Assembly: GCA_039025235.1 (NCBI GenBank)
Contig: JBCCOS010000004.1
Coordinates: 186,001-250,000, forward strand
Length of the DNA: 64,000 nt
From: MED-G105 sp039025235
Lineage (GTDB): Bacteria; Pseudomonadota; Alphaproteobacteria; Caulobacterales; Parvularculaceae
Direction of reading: 5' to 3'
In this document: in pieces, positions 17,805 to 27,040 of the stretch
How the letters are laid out: each line of letters opens with the position of its first letter
Position numbering within the stretch: the first letter of the stretch is position 1
Translations under genes and position numbers: made by a program
Notes under the pieces: generated by a model
What the model saw: the letters and a program-made list of their open reading frames with translations, nothing else
Databases searched by the model: none
Told to the model about the DNA's origin: nothing

Positions 17805-18689
17805 ATGCCAAGTGATCCCTCTCAAATAAATAGTGATCCCTCTCAGATAAATAATGGAGCGAAGCGGGCCTCGTTAACCGTCAGCGTCCTTCAAATGTGT
17901 TCGGGTATTGACCTTACAGCCAACACGGCGAGGGTGCTTGATGGTATCCACCAGGCTTGCGATGAGGGCGCAAATATTGTTGCGACACCTGAGATGACAA
18001 CTTTGGTGGATCAAGATGCCGAGCGCCTGAAGACTGCCGTTCCTGTGGGAGAAGCCGTTACCGAATTCGCACAAGTCGCCAAGGACAGGGGAATTTGGCT
18101 GATCATCGGTTCGATGGTTGTCAAAGATCAAACTGGCAAGTTGGCCAATCGCTGCTTTGTATTTTCGCCAGATGGACAAATAGCGGCGCGTTACGACAAA
18201 TTACATATGTTTGACGTTAGTCTGCCCAATGGCGAAAAATGGCGAGAATCGTCCGTTTACACGCCGGGCGAGCGCGCAGTTCTTCTGGATATTGGCGCCA
18301 CTAAAGTCGGTTTGACAATCTGTTATGATCTGCGTTTTCCGAGCTTGTTTCGTCGTTTGGCTCAACACGGGGCTGAGGTTTTTTTTGTGCCGGCCGCTTT
18401 CACGCGTCCAACGGGTAAATCACACTGGGAAATCCTTTTAAGGGCTAGGGCGATAGAGACCGGTGCTTTCGTTGTGGCGCCAGCACAGGGGGGAAAACAT
18501 GAAGACGGCCGGGAGACTTACGGCCATTCCATGATAATCGATCCTTGGGGCGACATTCTTGCACATAAAAATGATGATCAACCCGGATTAATCACAGCAG
18601 AGCTGGTGTTGGACCGATCGGTGGACGTGCGACATCGAATCCCTAATTTATCGCTTGAGCGTGATTTTGAAATATATACATCAGAATAA
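17805..18689 (+). CDS. Carbon-nitrogen hydrolase, Nit1/NitFhit-like (deaminated glutathione amidase type)
   Basis: 294 residues. The nitrilase triad is Glu63 (TPEMTTL), Lys132 (DKLHMFDV) and Cys173 (TICYDLRFP). The sequence fits the Nit1 branch, which repairs deaminated glutathione, and its position after grxC supports a glutathione link. The N-terminus contains a 21-nt tandem duplication (17811-17852) giving SDPSQIN twice, just after the initiator. Its stop overlaps the DUF1178 start by one base (TAATG). Confidence 0.9.
   Translation: MPSDPSQINSDPSQINNGAKRASLTVSVLQMCSGIDLTANTARVLDGIHQACDEGANIVATPEMTTLVDQDAERLKTAVPVGEAVTEFAQVAKDRGIWLIIGSMVVKDQTGKLANRCFVFSPDGQIAARYDKLHMFDVSLPNGEKWRESSVYTPGERAVLLDIGATKVGLTICYDLRFPSLFRRLAQHGAEVFFVPAAFTRPTGKSHWEILLRARAIETGAFVVAPAQGGKHEDGRETYGHSMIIDPWGDILAHKNDDQPGLITAELVLDRSVDVRHRIPNLSLERDFEIYTSE
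17811..17852 (+). repeat. Two-unit 21-nt in-frame tandem duplication
   Basis: AGTGATCCCTCTCAAATAAAT occurs at 17811-17831 and again at 17832-17852 with one change. Each unit is seven codons, so the nitrilase frame is kept. Confidence 0.9.
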
Positions 18690-19123
18690 TGATTAAATAC
18701 GCGTTGAAATGTTCATTTGGCCATGAGTTTGAGGGGTGGTTTCGGTCTAGTGATGACTTTGACCAGCAACAGGCTAATGGAGAACTCTGCTGTCCAACCT
18801 GTTCAACGACCGACGTTCAAAAAGCTATAATGGCTCCGGCTATTGCGAAAGGCAGTAGTGCTGACAAAAAGCAAGCACGGGTTGCAGAAGTGCAGGCAGC
18901 GATGGCGGAAGCTGCATCCAAGGCGCGCGACTATGTCGAGAAAAACTTTGACTATGTCGGAAATAAATTTCCTGAAGAAGCTCGCAAAATTCATTATGGC
19001 GAGACCGAAAAACGCGCTGTGTATGGTGAAGCTTCGCCGAAAGAAGCAAAGGCGCTTGTTGATGAGGGCGTCGCTATTGCTCCAGTCCCTGGAGCGCCAA
19101 CCCCACCAGACAAAAAGAACTAG
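18689..19123 (+). CDS. DUF1178 family protein
   Basis: 144 residues. MIKYALKCSFGHEFEGWFRS and CCPTCST give a small Cys-containing (CxxC, rubredoxin-like) N-terminus, followed by an Ala-rich helix and HYGETEKRAVYGEASPKEA, characteristic of DUF1178. Its function is unknown. It is almost always found after the nitrilase gene in alphaproteobacteria and is translationally coupled to it here by TAATG. A family C repeat follows 84 bp after its stop. Confidence 0.9.
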   Translation: MIKYALKCSFGHEFEGWFRSSDDFDQQQANGELCCPTCSTTDVQKAIMAPAIAKGSSADKKQARVAEVQAAMAEAASKARDYVEKNFDYVGNKFPEEARKIHYGETEKRAVYGEASPKEAKALVDEGVAIAPVPGAPTPPDKKN

Positions 19124-19207
19124 AGCGTTCCCACTTTAATTGAGATCGGGGTGACATTTTAAGTCTTTGTTTTTGAGCACTCCCTACCGAATGGACCATT
19201 AGCCAAC

Positions 19208-19375
19208 TAAAGCGTTTGCAGCCGAAGTGTGCGCGGTTCGGTGTTCGCAAACGCGCAAAAACAAAGACTTAAAGCGGCGCTTTGATTCCATTTGAAGTTG
19301 CGCCGCTGTAAGCGTCTATTTGCGCTCATGACAAACGAGGCCGGAACTGCGCACACTTCGGCTGTAAACGCTTTA
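19208..19375. repeat. Family C element, 168 bp with 27-bp terminal inverted repeats
   Basis: The left end (19208-19234) and right end (19349-19375) are inverted repeats of 27 bp with a single mismatch, beginning TAAAGCGTTTGCAGCCGAAG. The middle contains an AGCGGCGC/GCGCCGCT hairpin that resembles the first stem-loop of family A, including its GGAATCA core on the opposite strand. It has no coding capacity, consistent with a MITE-like unit. About 120 bp of unassigned AT-rich sequence separates it from A3. Confidence 0.8.
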
Positions 19376-19493
19376 ATGCACTCAACGTCTGTGTCTTTTC
19401 GCGCTCAGATAGTCTCATGATTAATGCATAAGATGTACTCGTATATCTGGTAATATGATACTTATACTGATGACAAGGTATTTCCACGATTAT

Positions 19494-19597
19494 AAAAGCG
19501 CCTTCGTTTCAATTGGAATCAGAACGGCGCTTTAAGTTCTTGATTTTGTGCATTTCTTTAACGCCAACCGCATACACTTGGCTTGGAAATGCTTTAA
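19494..19597 (+). repeat. Family A repeat, full copy (A3)
   Basis: Both stem-loops are present (AAAGCGCC...GGCGCTTT, then CATTTC...GGAAATGCTTTAA). It ends 11 bp before the ATG of the CNB-patatin gene, so it must form most of that gene's leader. Confidence 0.85.
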
Positions 19598-19608
19598 ATG
19601 AGTGAATT

Positions 19609-21372
19609 ATGAGCAGAGAACGAGTTGGACATAGAGAACGAGTTGGACATAATGAACTAAAAAAAGCGGCGTTTTTCGGTGATTGCGATGGCGAAACGCT
19701 GAATAAGCTGTGGAGCAACGGTACGGTGCTTTCACTAGCGGGCGGTCAAGCGCTGTTTCAGCAAGGCCATCCTTCCACAGACTTATATGTTGTCTTGTCT
19801 GGCCGCTTGATAATTGTGCGGAACACCGGCGAAGATGAAGAGGTCATTGGATATGTCCGGTCCGGTGAGCCAGTTGGTGAGATGTCGCTCTTAACGGGCG
19901 ATATTCATTCTGCATCTGCATTCGCCTTGCGCGATACCAAACTGTTTAAGTTATCGCGCGCGCACTTCGAGTATTTTCTGGGAAATAATGCTGATTTTGT
20001 TCGGTCACTCACCTGCACAATTCTTCAACGCACACGAGGCAGCCCAACAAGCACGTCATTCGCCCCACCACGTGTTTTTGCATTGGTGGGTTCATCGCCG
20101 TCAATTGACATCAGCGCTTGTGCTCGGGAGTTGCAGCGGTTGATCGTTAATCATGCACGATCTGCAACAATCATCGATCAAATTTCCAACGCCAATGCGA
20201 CATTTGCTGAAGAAGAGGCACGTTCTGATATCATCCTATTGCCTTGTCGTGTAGAAGACTCCGACTGGTATCGCTTTGTTTTGCGACAGTCGGACCGGTT
20301 CTTTGTTTTTGCCCGTCGCGATGCCCGCCCGCCTGTGCCATTTCCCCTTAGCCCCGAACCGTCATCGCCGGCGCGGCGTTTTCGTTTGGTTGATTTAGTT
20401 GCTGTCCATGAAGGGCAGGGAACAATATCGCTTACTAACTGGGCTGAAACAACCGACGCAAACCGTATTTTTCATTGGCGCGACGGTGTTTCACGTGATC
20501 GTTTGGCGCGTGCAATCATGGCAAAAACGACCGCTCTTGTTCTGTCGGGGGGCGGAGCGAGAGCCTATGCGCACATCGGCGTTATTAAGGCCCTCTATGA
20601 ACGCCGTATACCAATAGATTTTGTCGGTGGCACATCTATGGGCGCTATTGTTGGCGCTTGCGTCGCAATGGGATGGGGAATTGAGGAAATGAAAGAACGC
20701 CTTAAAGATGCGTTTGTTGAGTCTAGTCCCTTGAATGATCATGTCTTGCCTGTCGTCGCGCTCACCGGAGGGCGAAAGGTCGAAGAAAGGCTGCAGCGTC
20801 ATTTTGGTGATATGCTCATAGAAAATCTTGAAATACCATTTTTCTGTGTGTCATCAGAATTGACAAATGGTGTGGTCCATATCCATCGACGAGGCCTTCT
20901 GCGAAAAGCGCTTCGAGCATCAATTTCACTTCCCGGTATTCTCCCGCCTGTTGTCGATGGCTCTTGCCTGTTTGTTGATGGTGCTGTTCTCAATAATCTT
21001 CCCACAGACATCATGCAAACTGTCCATCGCGGTTTAACCGTTGGTGTTGATGTTGCGCGCGAGGGCAGTATTTCCAATGAGCCATTTATCGACCCGCCCG
21101 GGTTTTTCGGATGGATCGGGCAAAACGGTTTGAGTTCGGTGCCCCCCATCGTCTCGTTGTTGATGCGCTCTGCGACAGTGCGAAACGATGATAAGGTACG
21201 TGTACGTCCCGATATTTTAGTTGAACCAACGGCACATGGGATTGAATTGAGGGATTGGAAAAAGTTTGATGTTGCCATCGAAAATGGCTACACAGCCGCA
21301 TTAGAAGCGTTTAAATTGCATGATGAAGCGTTGGCTGTATACAAACAAAACGATAGTAGCGCAAACGCATAA
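19609..21372 (+). CDS. Patatin-like phospholipase with N-terminal cyclic-nucleotide-binding domain
   Basis: 587 residues. A cNMP-binding/Crp-type sensory domain covers about residues 15-130 (GQALFQQGHPSTDLYVVLSGRL, GEPVGEMSLLTG). A linker follows, then a patatin domain from about 305: glycine-rich loop GGGARAYAHIG, nucleophile motif GTSMG near residue 342 and dyad Asp in VDGAVLNNLP near 455. It resembles the neuropathy-target-esterase type of lysophospholipase. The first residues are a duplicated ERVGHR/ERVGHN from an 18-nt tandem repeat. No good RBS is visible, because A3 lies just upstream. The stop codon falls in a family C-like remnant. Confidence 0.9.
   Translation: MSRERVGHRERVGHNELKKAAFFGDCDGETLNKLWSNGTVLSLAGGQALFQQGHPSTDLYVVLSGRLIIVRNTGEDEEVIGYVRSGEPVGEMSLLTGDIHSASAFALRDTKLFKLSRAHFEYFLGNNADFVRSLTCTILQRTRGSPTSTSFAPPRVFALVGSSPSIDISACARELQRLIVNHARSATIIDQISNANATFAEEEARSDIILLPCRVEDSDWYRFVLRQSDRFFVFARRDARPPVPFPLSPEPSSPARRFRLVDLVAVHEGQGTISLTNWAETTDANRIFHWRDGVSRDRLARAIMAKTTALVLSGGGARAYAHIGVIKALYERRIPIDFVGGTSMGAIVGACVAMGWGIEEMKERLKDAFVESSPLNDHVLPVVALTGGRKVEERLQRHFGDMLIENLEIPFFCVSSELTNGVVHIHRRGLLRKALRASISLPGILPPVVDGSCLFVDGAVLNNLPTDIMQTVHRGLTVGVDVAREGSISNEPFIDPPGFFGWIGQNGLSSVPPIVSLLMRSATVRNDDKVRVRPDILVEPTAHGIELRDWKKFDVAIENGYTAALEAFKLHDEALAVYKQNDSSANA
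19615..19650 (+). repeat. Two-unit 18-nt in-frame tandem duplication
   Basis: AGAGAACGAGTTGGACAT at 19615-19632 is repeated exactly at 19633-19650. The duplication adds six codons near the start of the CNB-patatin protein. Confidence 0.92.
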
Positions 21373-21393
21373 AAACAAAGCCTCGAAGCGTCG
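21361..21393 (+). repeat. Family C-like remnant at the end of the CNB-patatin gene
   Basis: GCAAACGCATAAAAACAAAG resembles the internal part of family C (GCAAACGCGCAAAAACAAAG at about 19247-19266) and continues with AAGCG in both. The TAA stop of the patatin gene (21370-21372) lies inside it. Confidence 0.45.
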
Positions 21394-21498
21394 TCCCGTT
21401 TACAATAGTAGGTTCTTGACTTCCTGATCAGTATTTCTGTTCCACTGTACTGGAAGTCGGCGACTTTTCCAACGAATGAGCGATGTTCCCATCAAACG

Positions 21499-21636
21499 CT
21501 AGAGCGCTTCGCCGATAAGTGTGATCGGTTGATGATTCCCGTCCATCAACTCGGCAATAGGTCGAACAATTGTTCGACCGACCAAACAAGGACTTAGAGC
21601 GGCGTTCCGATTCCATCGGAACGCAAAAAGCTCTAG
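21499..21636 (+). repeat. Family B repeat, 138-bp form (B2)
   Basis: It is bounded by CTAGAGCG and GCTCTAG. It has the same three-hairpin layout as B1, including the 20-bp perfect palindrome (21560-21579). It is nearly identical to B1 reversed. It separates the convergent CNB-patatin and ubiG genes. The 126 bp between the patatin stop and this unit hold only the family C remnant and unassigned sequence. Confidence 0.85.
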
Positions 21637-21698
21637 AGCGCCAGACGATCACCTTGGATCAATATAAGGTCCGCTCAAGAGCATTGGATTGATTCAAC

Positions 21699-22538
21699 CT
21701 AAAACTCCGATGCTCTAGGACGCATAGCCACGACCATATAATTGACGTCGGTGTCTTCGACGATGCGCCAGGCGTCGAGAAACGGGTTATAGGCCACGCC
21801 TGCTTTGCCCGTCACGGATAAGCCCGCTGCTTCAAGTGGTTTTTCTATTTCGCTAGGTTTCAAAAACTTCTTAGGGTCGTGGGTACCCCGCGGTAGCCAT
21901 CCTAGCACATATTCAGCGCCGACTTTTGCCAGGGCAAATGCTTTGAGCGTTTTGTTAATCGTGGAGACGATCATCAAACCACCAGGGGCGACGAGGCGGG
22001 CTGATTCAGAAAGAAAAAGATCCGGATCCGCAACATGTTCAACGGCTTCAAGGTTGAGAACAACGTCAAATTTTGTTTGATCGCGGGCCCCCAATGTTTC
22101 GACGGTTTCGCACCGATAGTTGATCTCAAGGCCACCTTGCTGAGCATGGTATCGCGCGACAGCGATATTACGCTCCGACGCATCGAGACCGGTGACAGTT
22201 GCTCCAAGCCGTGCCATCGGTTCTGAGATAAGCCCCCCGCCACATCCCACATCCAAAAGCGTTATATCCATTAATGGTTTGGTCTCTCGGCGGTCGCGTT
22301 GAAAATGAGCACAAATCCCGTCTCGAATATAACCGAGGCGTGTGGGGTTGAATTTGTGTAGTGGTTTAAACTTTCCAAATGGGTCCCACCACTCCGCCGA
22401 AATCTTAGAAAACTTTTCTACTTCCTCAGGGTCAACACTTGGACCCGATGCCTTCTGGTGGTCAGCATGATTCACGTCTGACTGTTCGTTTTGATCGTTC
22501 ATTGATCGGTTATCAGCACTCGTTTGTGAATGGGTCAT
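21699..22538 (-). CDS. ubiG: Bifunctional 3-demethylubiquinol/2-polyprenyl-6-hydroxyphenol O-methyltransferase
   Basis: 279 residues. The signature FSKISAEWWDPFGKFKPLHKFNPTR precedes SAM motif I LLDVGCGGGLISEPMARLGA, then GLDASERNI and LNLEAVEHVADPDLFL. It carries out both O-methylations of ubiquinone synthesis, supplying the quinone used by the bc1 complex encoded at the start of the window. The ATG at 22538 has AAGGTGA upstream. The first 40 residues are polar and extend beyond the usual N-terminus. It is divergent from lysC. Confidence 0.96.
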   Translation of the reverse strand: MTHSQTSADNRSMNDQNEQSDVNHADHQKASGPSVDPEEVEKFSKISAEWWDPFGKFKPLHKFNPTRLGYIRDGICAHFQRDRRETKPLMDITLLDVGCGGGLISEPMARLGATVTGLDASERNIAVARYHAQQGGLEINYRCETVETLGARDQTKFDVVLNLEAVEHVADPDLFLSESARLVAPGGLMIVSTINKTLKAFALAKVGAEYVLGWLPRGTHDPKKFLKPSEIEKPLEAAGLSVTGKAGVAYNPFLDAWRIVEDTDVNYMVVAMRPRASEF

Positions 22539-22734
22539 TCACCTTTACTCCAGAATAGTCTTGTATTCCATTATGTTTACCACAGCCAAAGAAAACGATT
22601 GAACAGCCAGAGGCAAAAACCAATTCTGTCTAACCGGTCACGATATAAATCGAAATTTGTTTCGAAAATCGTATCAAATCCATAAGCGGTGTCCGGTTTC
22701 GACGATTAACCCAAGATGGGAAAAATGCTTTGAT

Positions 22735-22796
22735 ATAAAGCATTTCCAAACCAAGTGTGTGCGGTTGGCGTTAAGGAAGTTCGTAAAATCAAATCT
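22735..22796 (-). repeat. Family A repeat, second-half fragment (A7)
   Basis: On the minus strand it reads from TGATTTTACG through CTTAACGCCAACCGCACACA to GGAAATGCTTTA, which is the second stem-loop of family A. The first stem-loop is missing. It is the only fragment clearly in the minus orientation. Confidence 0.75.
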
Positions 22797-22961
22797 TTGG
22801 TGATTTAAGATCTTTTGACCAACACCGCTTCATGCGCCTGCAAAACATCATAGAAGTGCTTAATCTTCTGAGGGTTCTATGTGGCAGTGCACAAAAAAAC
22901 TGAATTGACGCCGATCAGACCTGGAACTTTCTACGGGTTCAATTATGAAACCCCATGGAAA

Positions 22962-22974
22962 AGTGTAGTACACT
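22962..22974. promoter_or_regulatory. 13-bp palindrome upstream of lysC
   Basis: AGTGTA and TACACT flank a central G in perfect symmetry, in the expected promoter region of lysC. It may be an operator; nothing identifies the regulator. Confidence 0.25.
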
Positions 22975-23058
22975 CTCACGAGTTAGATTGCTTGCAGAAG
23001 AGCGCATTGAACATACGCATCGACTGCAGAACTTAAAATAGGGGCTGCGAAGGTCATT

Positions 23059-24330
23059 ATGGCTCGCGTTGTCATGAAATTTGGCGGAACATCGGTTGCC
23101 GATCTTGATCGGATGCGCCGGGTTGCGCGTCACGTAAAACGCGAACGAGAATTCGGTAATCAGGTGGTTGTGACTGTCTCAGCGATGGCTGGTGAAACAA
23201 ATCGGCTTATTGAATTTTGCGATCAGGTTGGAAAACCTGCTGAAGATCTGAAGGTTATCGATGTTGAACGGGATGCGGTCGTAGCAACCGGTGAACAAGT
23301 CTCGTCCGGTCTTCTTGCGCTCATTCTTCAAAATCTCGGAATTCCCGCGCGCTCCTGGCATGGTTGGCAAATTAAAGTTCATACAAATGATCAGCATGGA
23401 AAAGCGCGGATATCAGACATTGATACTGAAGCACTCAGTCAAGCATTAGATGATGGCACTGTTTGTGTGGTTGCTGGCTTTCAGGGGGTAACTGCGTCAG
23501 ACCGCGTGTCCACGCTTGGCCGCGGCGGGTCGGACACGACCGCGGTGGCATTGGCGGCTGCGCTTGGCGCGGAGCGTTGTGATATCTACACAGACGTCGA
23601 CGGTGTTTATACAACAGACCCGCGTATAACAAAAACTGCCAAGCGAATCGACCGACTGTCGTTTGAGGAAATGCTCGAAATGGCATCCCTCGGCGCAAAG
23701 GTTCTCCAAACCCGCTCGGTTGAGCTGGCAATGGCTCATAATGTTCATCTCAGAGTGCTTTCTAGTTTTCAGAACCCTGATGAGATTGGACCAAACACCG
23801 TGATTTGCGATGAGGACGATAAAATGGAGCAGAATATTGTTAGCGCTGTGACCCTTTCTCGAGACGATTGCAGGATTAGCCTTTTATCCGTTCCTGATGA
23901 GCCCGGCCGAGCGGCATTTATCTTTCAGCGAATGGCCGAGCTTGGCGTGAATATCGATATGATTATACAAAGCCCGGCCCGTGCAACTGGCGCAAATATT
24001 TCATTCACGTTACCGCTTAGCGAAATGGATCAAGCTGAGACTGAGCTATCGCGTCTACAAGATGAAATAGGATATGCTGAAATTATATCAGATCGAAATG
24101 TATCGAAGGTCTCTGTTATCGGTGTCGGCATGCGCTCCCATGCTGGTGTGGCTTCGCTGATGTTCAAGGCGTTAGCTGAAAAGGGCATTAACATTCACAA
24201 TATTTCTACATCGGAAATTAAAATCAGTGTCTTGATCGATGCAGAATATTCTGAACTTGCTGTACGTGCACTTCACACAGTGTACGGACTTGATGGTGAG
24301 GCAACGGCGAGTGTTGCAGGGACGCCGTGA
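23059..24330 (+). CDS. lysC: Aspartate kinase
   Basis: 423 residues. The kinase start KFGGTSVAD is at residues 8-16, GFQGVTASDRVSTLGRGGSDTTAVALA is the nucleotide and aspartate region, and two C-terminal ACT domains from about residue 265 would give feedback control. It makes aspartyl phosphate, the substrate of Asd encoded at 4981. The 3' end overlaps ptsP by four bases (GTGA), so the two are co-translated. The lysC-ptsP pair is standard in alphaproteobacteria. Confidence 0.97.
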   Translation: MARVVMKFGGTSVADLDRMRRVARHVKREREFGNQVVVTVSAMAGETNRLIEFCDQVGKPAEDLKVIDVERDAVVATGEQVSSGLLALILQNLGIPARSWHGWQIKVHTNDQHGKARISDIDTEALSQALDDGTVCVVAGFQGVTASDRVSTLGRGGSDTTAVALAAALGAERCDIYTDVDGVYTTDPRITKTAKRIDRLSFEEMLEMASLGAKVLQTRSVELAMAHNVHLRVLSSFQNPDEIGPNTVICDEDDKMEQNIVSAVTLSRDDCRISLLSVPDEPGRAAFIFQRMAELGVNIDMIIQSPARATGANISFTLPLSEMDQAETELSRLQDEIGYAEIISDRNVSKVSVIGVGMRSHAGVASLMFKALAEKGINIHNISTSEIKISVLIDAEYSELAVRALHTVYGLDGEATASVAGTP

Positions 24331-26777
24331 CATCTAACGACGTGCCAAAAAACACCTCCGATGCGAACAAGAAAGAGGCAAATATCAGCAAGGCTGAATC
24401 CGAAAAAAAACGCATGAAATTCGGTGTTTCATCGCCTTTTACAGAGGCCGTTCCATCGGAGACGCTTCATTTTCCTGCCACTGATGACCAGGGGTTCAAT
24501 CGGGATAACAGCGGTATTGCTGGTTTGCTTCGTCGTATGCACGATGTCGTCGCCTATGAAGCAACACCGCAGGAACGGCTTGATGAGTTAACGCGATTGA
24601 TTGCAGGCTATGTTGTCGCTGACGTATGCTCAATTTACTTGCGTCAACCCGACGATCGAATTGAACTTTTTTCAACCCTCGGGCTAAACCGAGAAGCCGT
24701 CCATAACACGGTTATGGATTGGGGGGAGGGGCTCGTTGGTCAAGTTTGCGCAACCCGCAAGCCTATCGTTACTGCTGAAGCGCCGATGCACCCGGCCTTT
24801 TCTTATCGGCCGGAAACGGGCGAGGATCCTCTACATTCTTTCATGGGCGTCCCGCTTTTGCGATCGGGCAAAGCCCTTGGCGTGCTTGTTTTACAAAACA
24901 AGAAGAGCAGAAGATATGATGTAGACGAAATTGAGGCCGCGAAAGCCGTCGCAACGCTGCTTGCGGAGATTGCGGCATCTGGTGAGCTGCTCGATGAGAC
25001 GACGACAAAAGATGTTGGAGAGATTCTTCGTTCTGCAGAGCAACGCAAAGGCGATGGCATCGTTGGCGGCGTTGCTATCGGTGTATTATCATTCCATGAG
25101 GCGCCAGCAGCAAAACATAAGGTTTTTGCTCGTGATCCGGCAGCCGAAGTGCGGCGCTTGGAAGAGGCAATCGATTCTTTAAGGGCGTCTGTGGACGATA
25201 TGCTTCAGAGCCCAGATCTTGGTGGAGCATCGAAAGAAGTTCTGCAGGCCTATCGTCTGTTTGCCTATGATCGCGGTTGGCGCGACCGATTACGTGCTGC
25301 AGCGATGTCGGGTCTAACGGCAGAATCGGCGGTTGAGCAGGTCCAAGACGAAAACCGTACACGGATGATGCGGTTGCGCGACCCTTATATGCGTGAGCGG
25401 CTCCACGACCTTGATGATTTAGCATTTAAGTTACTGCGCCATCTTTCCGGTGAAAATGCAGAGCATGGCGCATTACCTGACAACGCGATTGTTTTTGCAA
25501 GGACGATGGGTCCAGCTAATCTCCTCGAATACGATCGCACCAAGTTAAAGGGACTGGTGCTTGGCGAGGCTTCCTCGACGTCACATGTTGCTATTGTTGC
25601 TCGGGCGCTGGGGGTGCCACTCGTTGCGGGGATCGGCGACGTCAGGGGGCTTGGCGAAAACAATGATGACGTCGTTATTGACGGGGAAACGGGTGATGTT
25701 TTTCTGCGTCCCAGTGGCGATGTTATCATTAGCTACCGGGAAAAATCTGAGCTTCAATCGGAACGACAAGCGGCGTATGCCCGTGAACGGCATCTACCAT
25801 CGGTTACCACTGATGGCGTAGAAATCGCCATTCAGGTAAATGCAGGCCTTGTGATCGATATGGAGTATCTCGACGTCACGGGCGCAAGCGGCATTGGCCT
25901 ATTCAGAACGGAGCTTCAATTCCTAATCGGACCACAGCTGCCGCGTGTTAGTGCACAACAGAAATTATATTCTGAGGTTTTAGAACTGGCTCGAGGTCGA
26001 CCCGTCGTCTTCAGAACAGCTGATATTGGCGGTGATAAATCTGCCGATTACATGGAGCGAGAAGCCGAAGTTAACCCGGCTATGGGATGGCGTGGATTGC
26101 GTATGGCGATGGATCGCCCTGCCTGGATCCGTCCACAGCTGAGAGCTTTACTGGGAGCTGCCGCGGGCAGGGACCTCTATGTTCTTTTTCCGATGGTAAC
26201 CCTCCCGGACGAGATGCTGGTGGCCAAACAAATACTGGCAAAAGAAACGGAAATTCGACGTCAGCGTGGGCAGGCGTGCCCCAAGCAGATTCGTACCGGC
26301 GCCATGATCGAAACACCTGCAGCAACTTGGCGATTAGGTGAAATCGCTAAGCATGCAGATTTTCTTTCAATTGGCGGCAATGATCTTGCACAATTCTATT
26401 TCGCAGCAGACCGAAACTCGTCGCGGACAAGTGCTCGATATGATCCACTAGAGCCGGGTTTTCTGGGATTTATTAAGATGGCCGTCGATAAGGCAGACGC
26501 AATCAATATACCCTTATCATATTGTGGTGAACAAGCTGCAGACCTTGTGTTTGCTGCGGCGCTTATGGCTGTTGGGATTCGTCGTTTCTCCATTGCGCCA
26601 AGTGCCGTAGGCGGCTTTCGACGATTGATCCGTTCGGTAGCCGTAACCGACCTTGAAGATTGGGCGCGCCAGTGGATTGGGGATGACCCCGGTGCCCATA
26701 AGGATACTGAAGTCTTCGGAGGCGCGCGCCGAGATTTAATTCAACTGCTTTTGAAAAAAAATGCTGTCATTTCTTGA
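24327..26777 (+). CDS. ptsP: Phosphoenolpyruvate-protein phosphotransferase with GAF domain (EI-Ntr)
   Basis: 816 residues. A polar extension of about 60 residues precedes a GAF domain (AGYVVADVCSIYL... VGQVCATRKPI). Then come the PEP-utiliser N-domain, the swivelling domain with the phosphorylated His in SSTSHVAIVARALGVP (about residue 420), and the C-terminal TIM-barrel with SIGGNDLAQFYFAADR and catalytic Cys in SYCGEQAAD. It starts the nitrogen-related phosphotransferase relay to NPr and EIIA-Ntr. The GTG at 24327 overlaps the lysC stop. A terminator-like hairpin follows at 26820. Confidence 0.95.
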   Translation: MTSNDVPKNTSDANKKEANISKAESEKKRMKFGVSSPFTEAVPSETLHFPATDDQGFNRDNSGIAGLLRRMHDVVAYEATPQERLDELTRLIAGYVVADVCSIYLRQPDDRIELFSTLGLNREAVHNTVMDWGEGLVGQVCATRKPIVTAEAPMHPAFSYRPETGEDPLHSFMGVPLLRSGKALGVLVLQNKKSRRYDVDEIEAAKAVATLLAEIAASGELLDETTTKDVGEILRSAEQRKGDGIVGGVAIGVLSFHEAPAAKHKVFARDPAAEVRRLEEAIDSLRASVDDMLQSPDLGGASKEVLQAYRLFAYDRGWRDRLRAAAMSGLTAESAVEQVQDENRTRMMRLRDPYMRERLHDLDDLAFKLLRHLSGENAEHGALPDNAIVFARTMGPANLLEYDRTKLKGLVLGEASSTSHVAIVARALGVPLVAGIGDVRGLGENNDDVVIDGETGDVFLRPSGDVIISYREKSELQSERQAAYARERHLPSVTTDGVEIAIQVNAGLVIDMEYLDVTGASGIGLFRTELQFLIGPQLPRVSAQQKLYSEVLELARGRPVVFRTADIGGDKSADYMEREAEVNPAMGWRGLRMAMDRPAWIRPQLRALLGAAAGRDLYVLFPMVTLPDEMLVAKQILAKETEIRRQRGQACPKQIRTGAMIETPAATWRLGEIAKHADFLSIGGNDLAQFYFAADRNSSRTSARYDPLEPGFLGFIKMAVDKADAINIPLSYCGEQAADLVFAAALMAVGIRRFSIAPSAVGGFRRLIRSVAVTDLEDWARQWIGDDPGAHKDTEVFGGARRDLIQLLLKKNAVIS

Positions 26778-26819
26778 GCCAACGCCAACAAGCTGACGTA
26801 ATTTAAAGTTAAGTGCGCT

Positions 26820-26846
26820 CACCAAAGAAATCTGTCTTGGTGTTTT
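26820..26846 (+). terminator. Probable terminator after lysC-ptsP
   Basis: CACCAA (26820-26825) pairs with TTGGTG (26837-26842). The inner AGA/TCT can extend the stem with one bulge, and TTTT follows. It lies 43 bp after the ptsP stop. Confidence 0.6.
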
Positions 26847-27040
26847 GGTAATTGTACGCTTGCTGACGTTGGCGATTGCTTCGATGAACTTTGATATCGC
26901 GATATTTACCATGACAATTTGGAAAAAGCGGTCTGTTTCCTGCAAATATCAAAAATATTGGTCCTCGGTTAACTATTTTAATTGATTTCCGAGGGGGTAA
27001 TCGTCCTTAATTGTCGAGTGTGTATCGAAACGAGTAACCG

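Larger units (their letters stand above)
22539..23058. other. 520-bp divergent region between ubiG and lysC
   Basis: It contains a reversed half copy of family A (22735-22796), a TTGACG at 22905-22910 that could be a -35 element, and a 13-bp palindrome AGTGTAGTACACT at 22962-22974, some 85 bp before lysC. The stretch TATGTGGCAGTG near 22879 also occurs at 31799. No ORF is supported. Confidence 0.45.
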
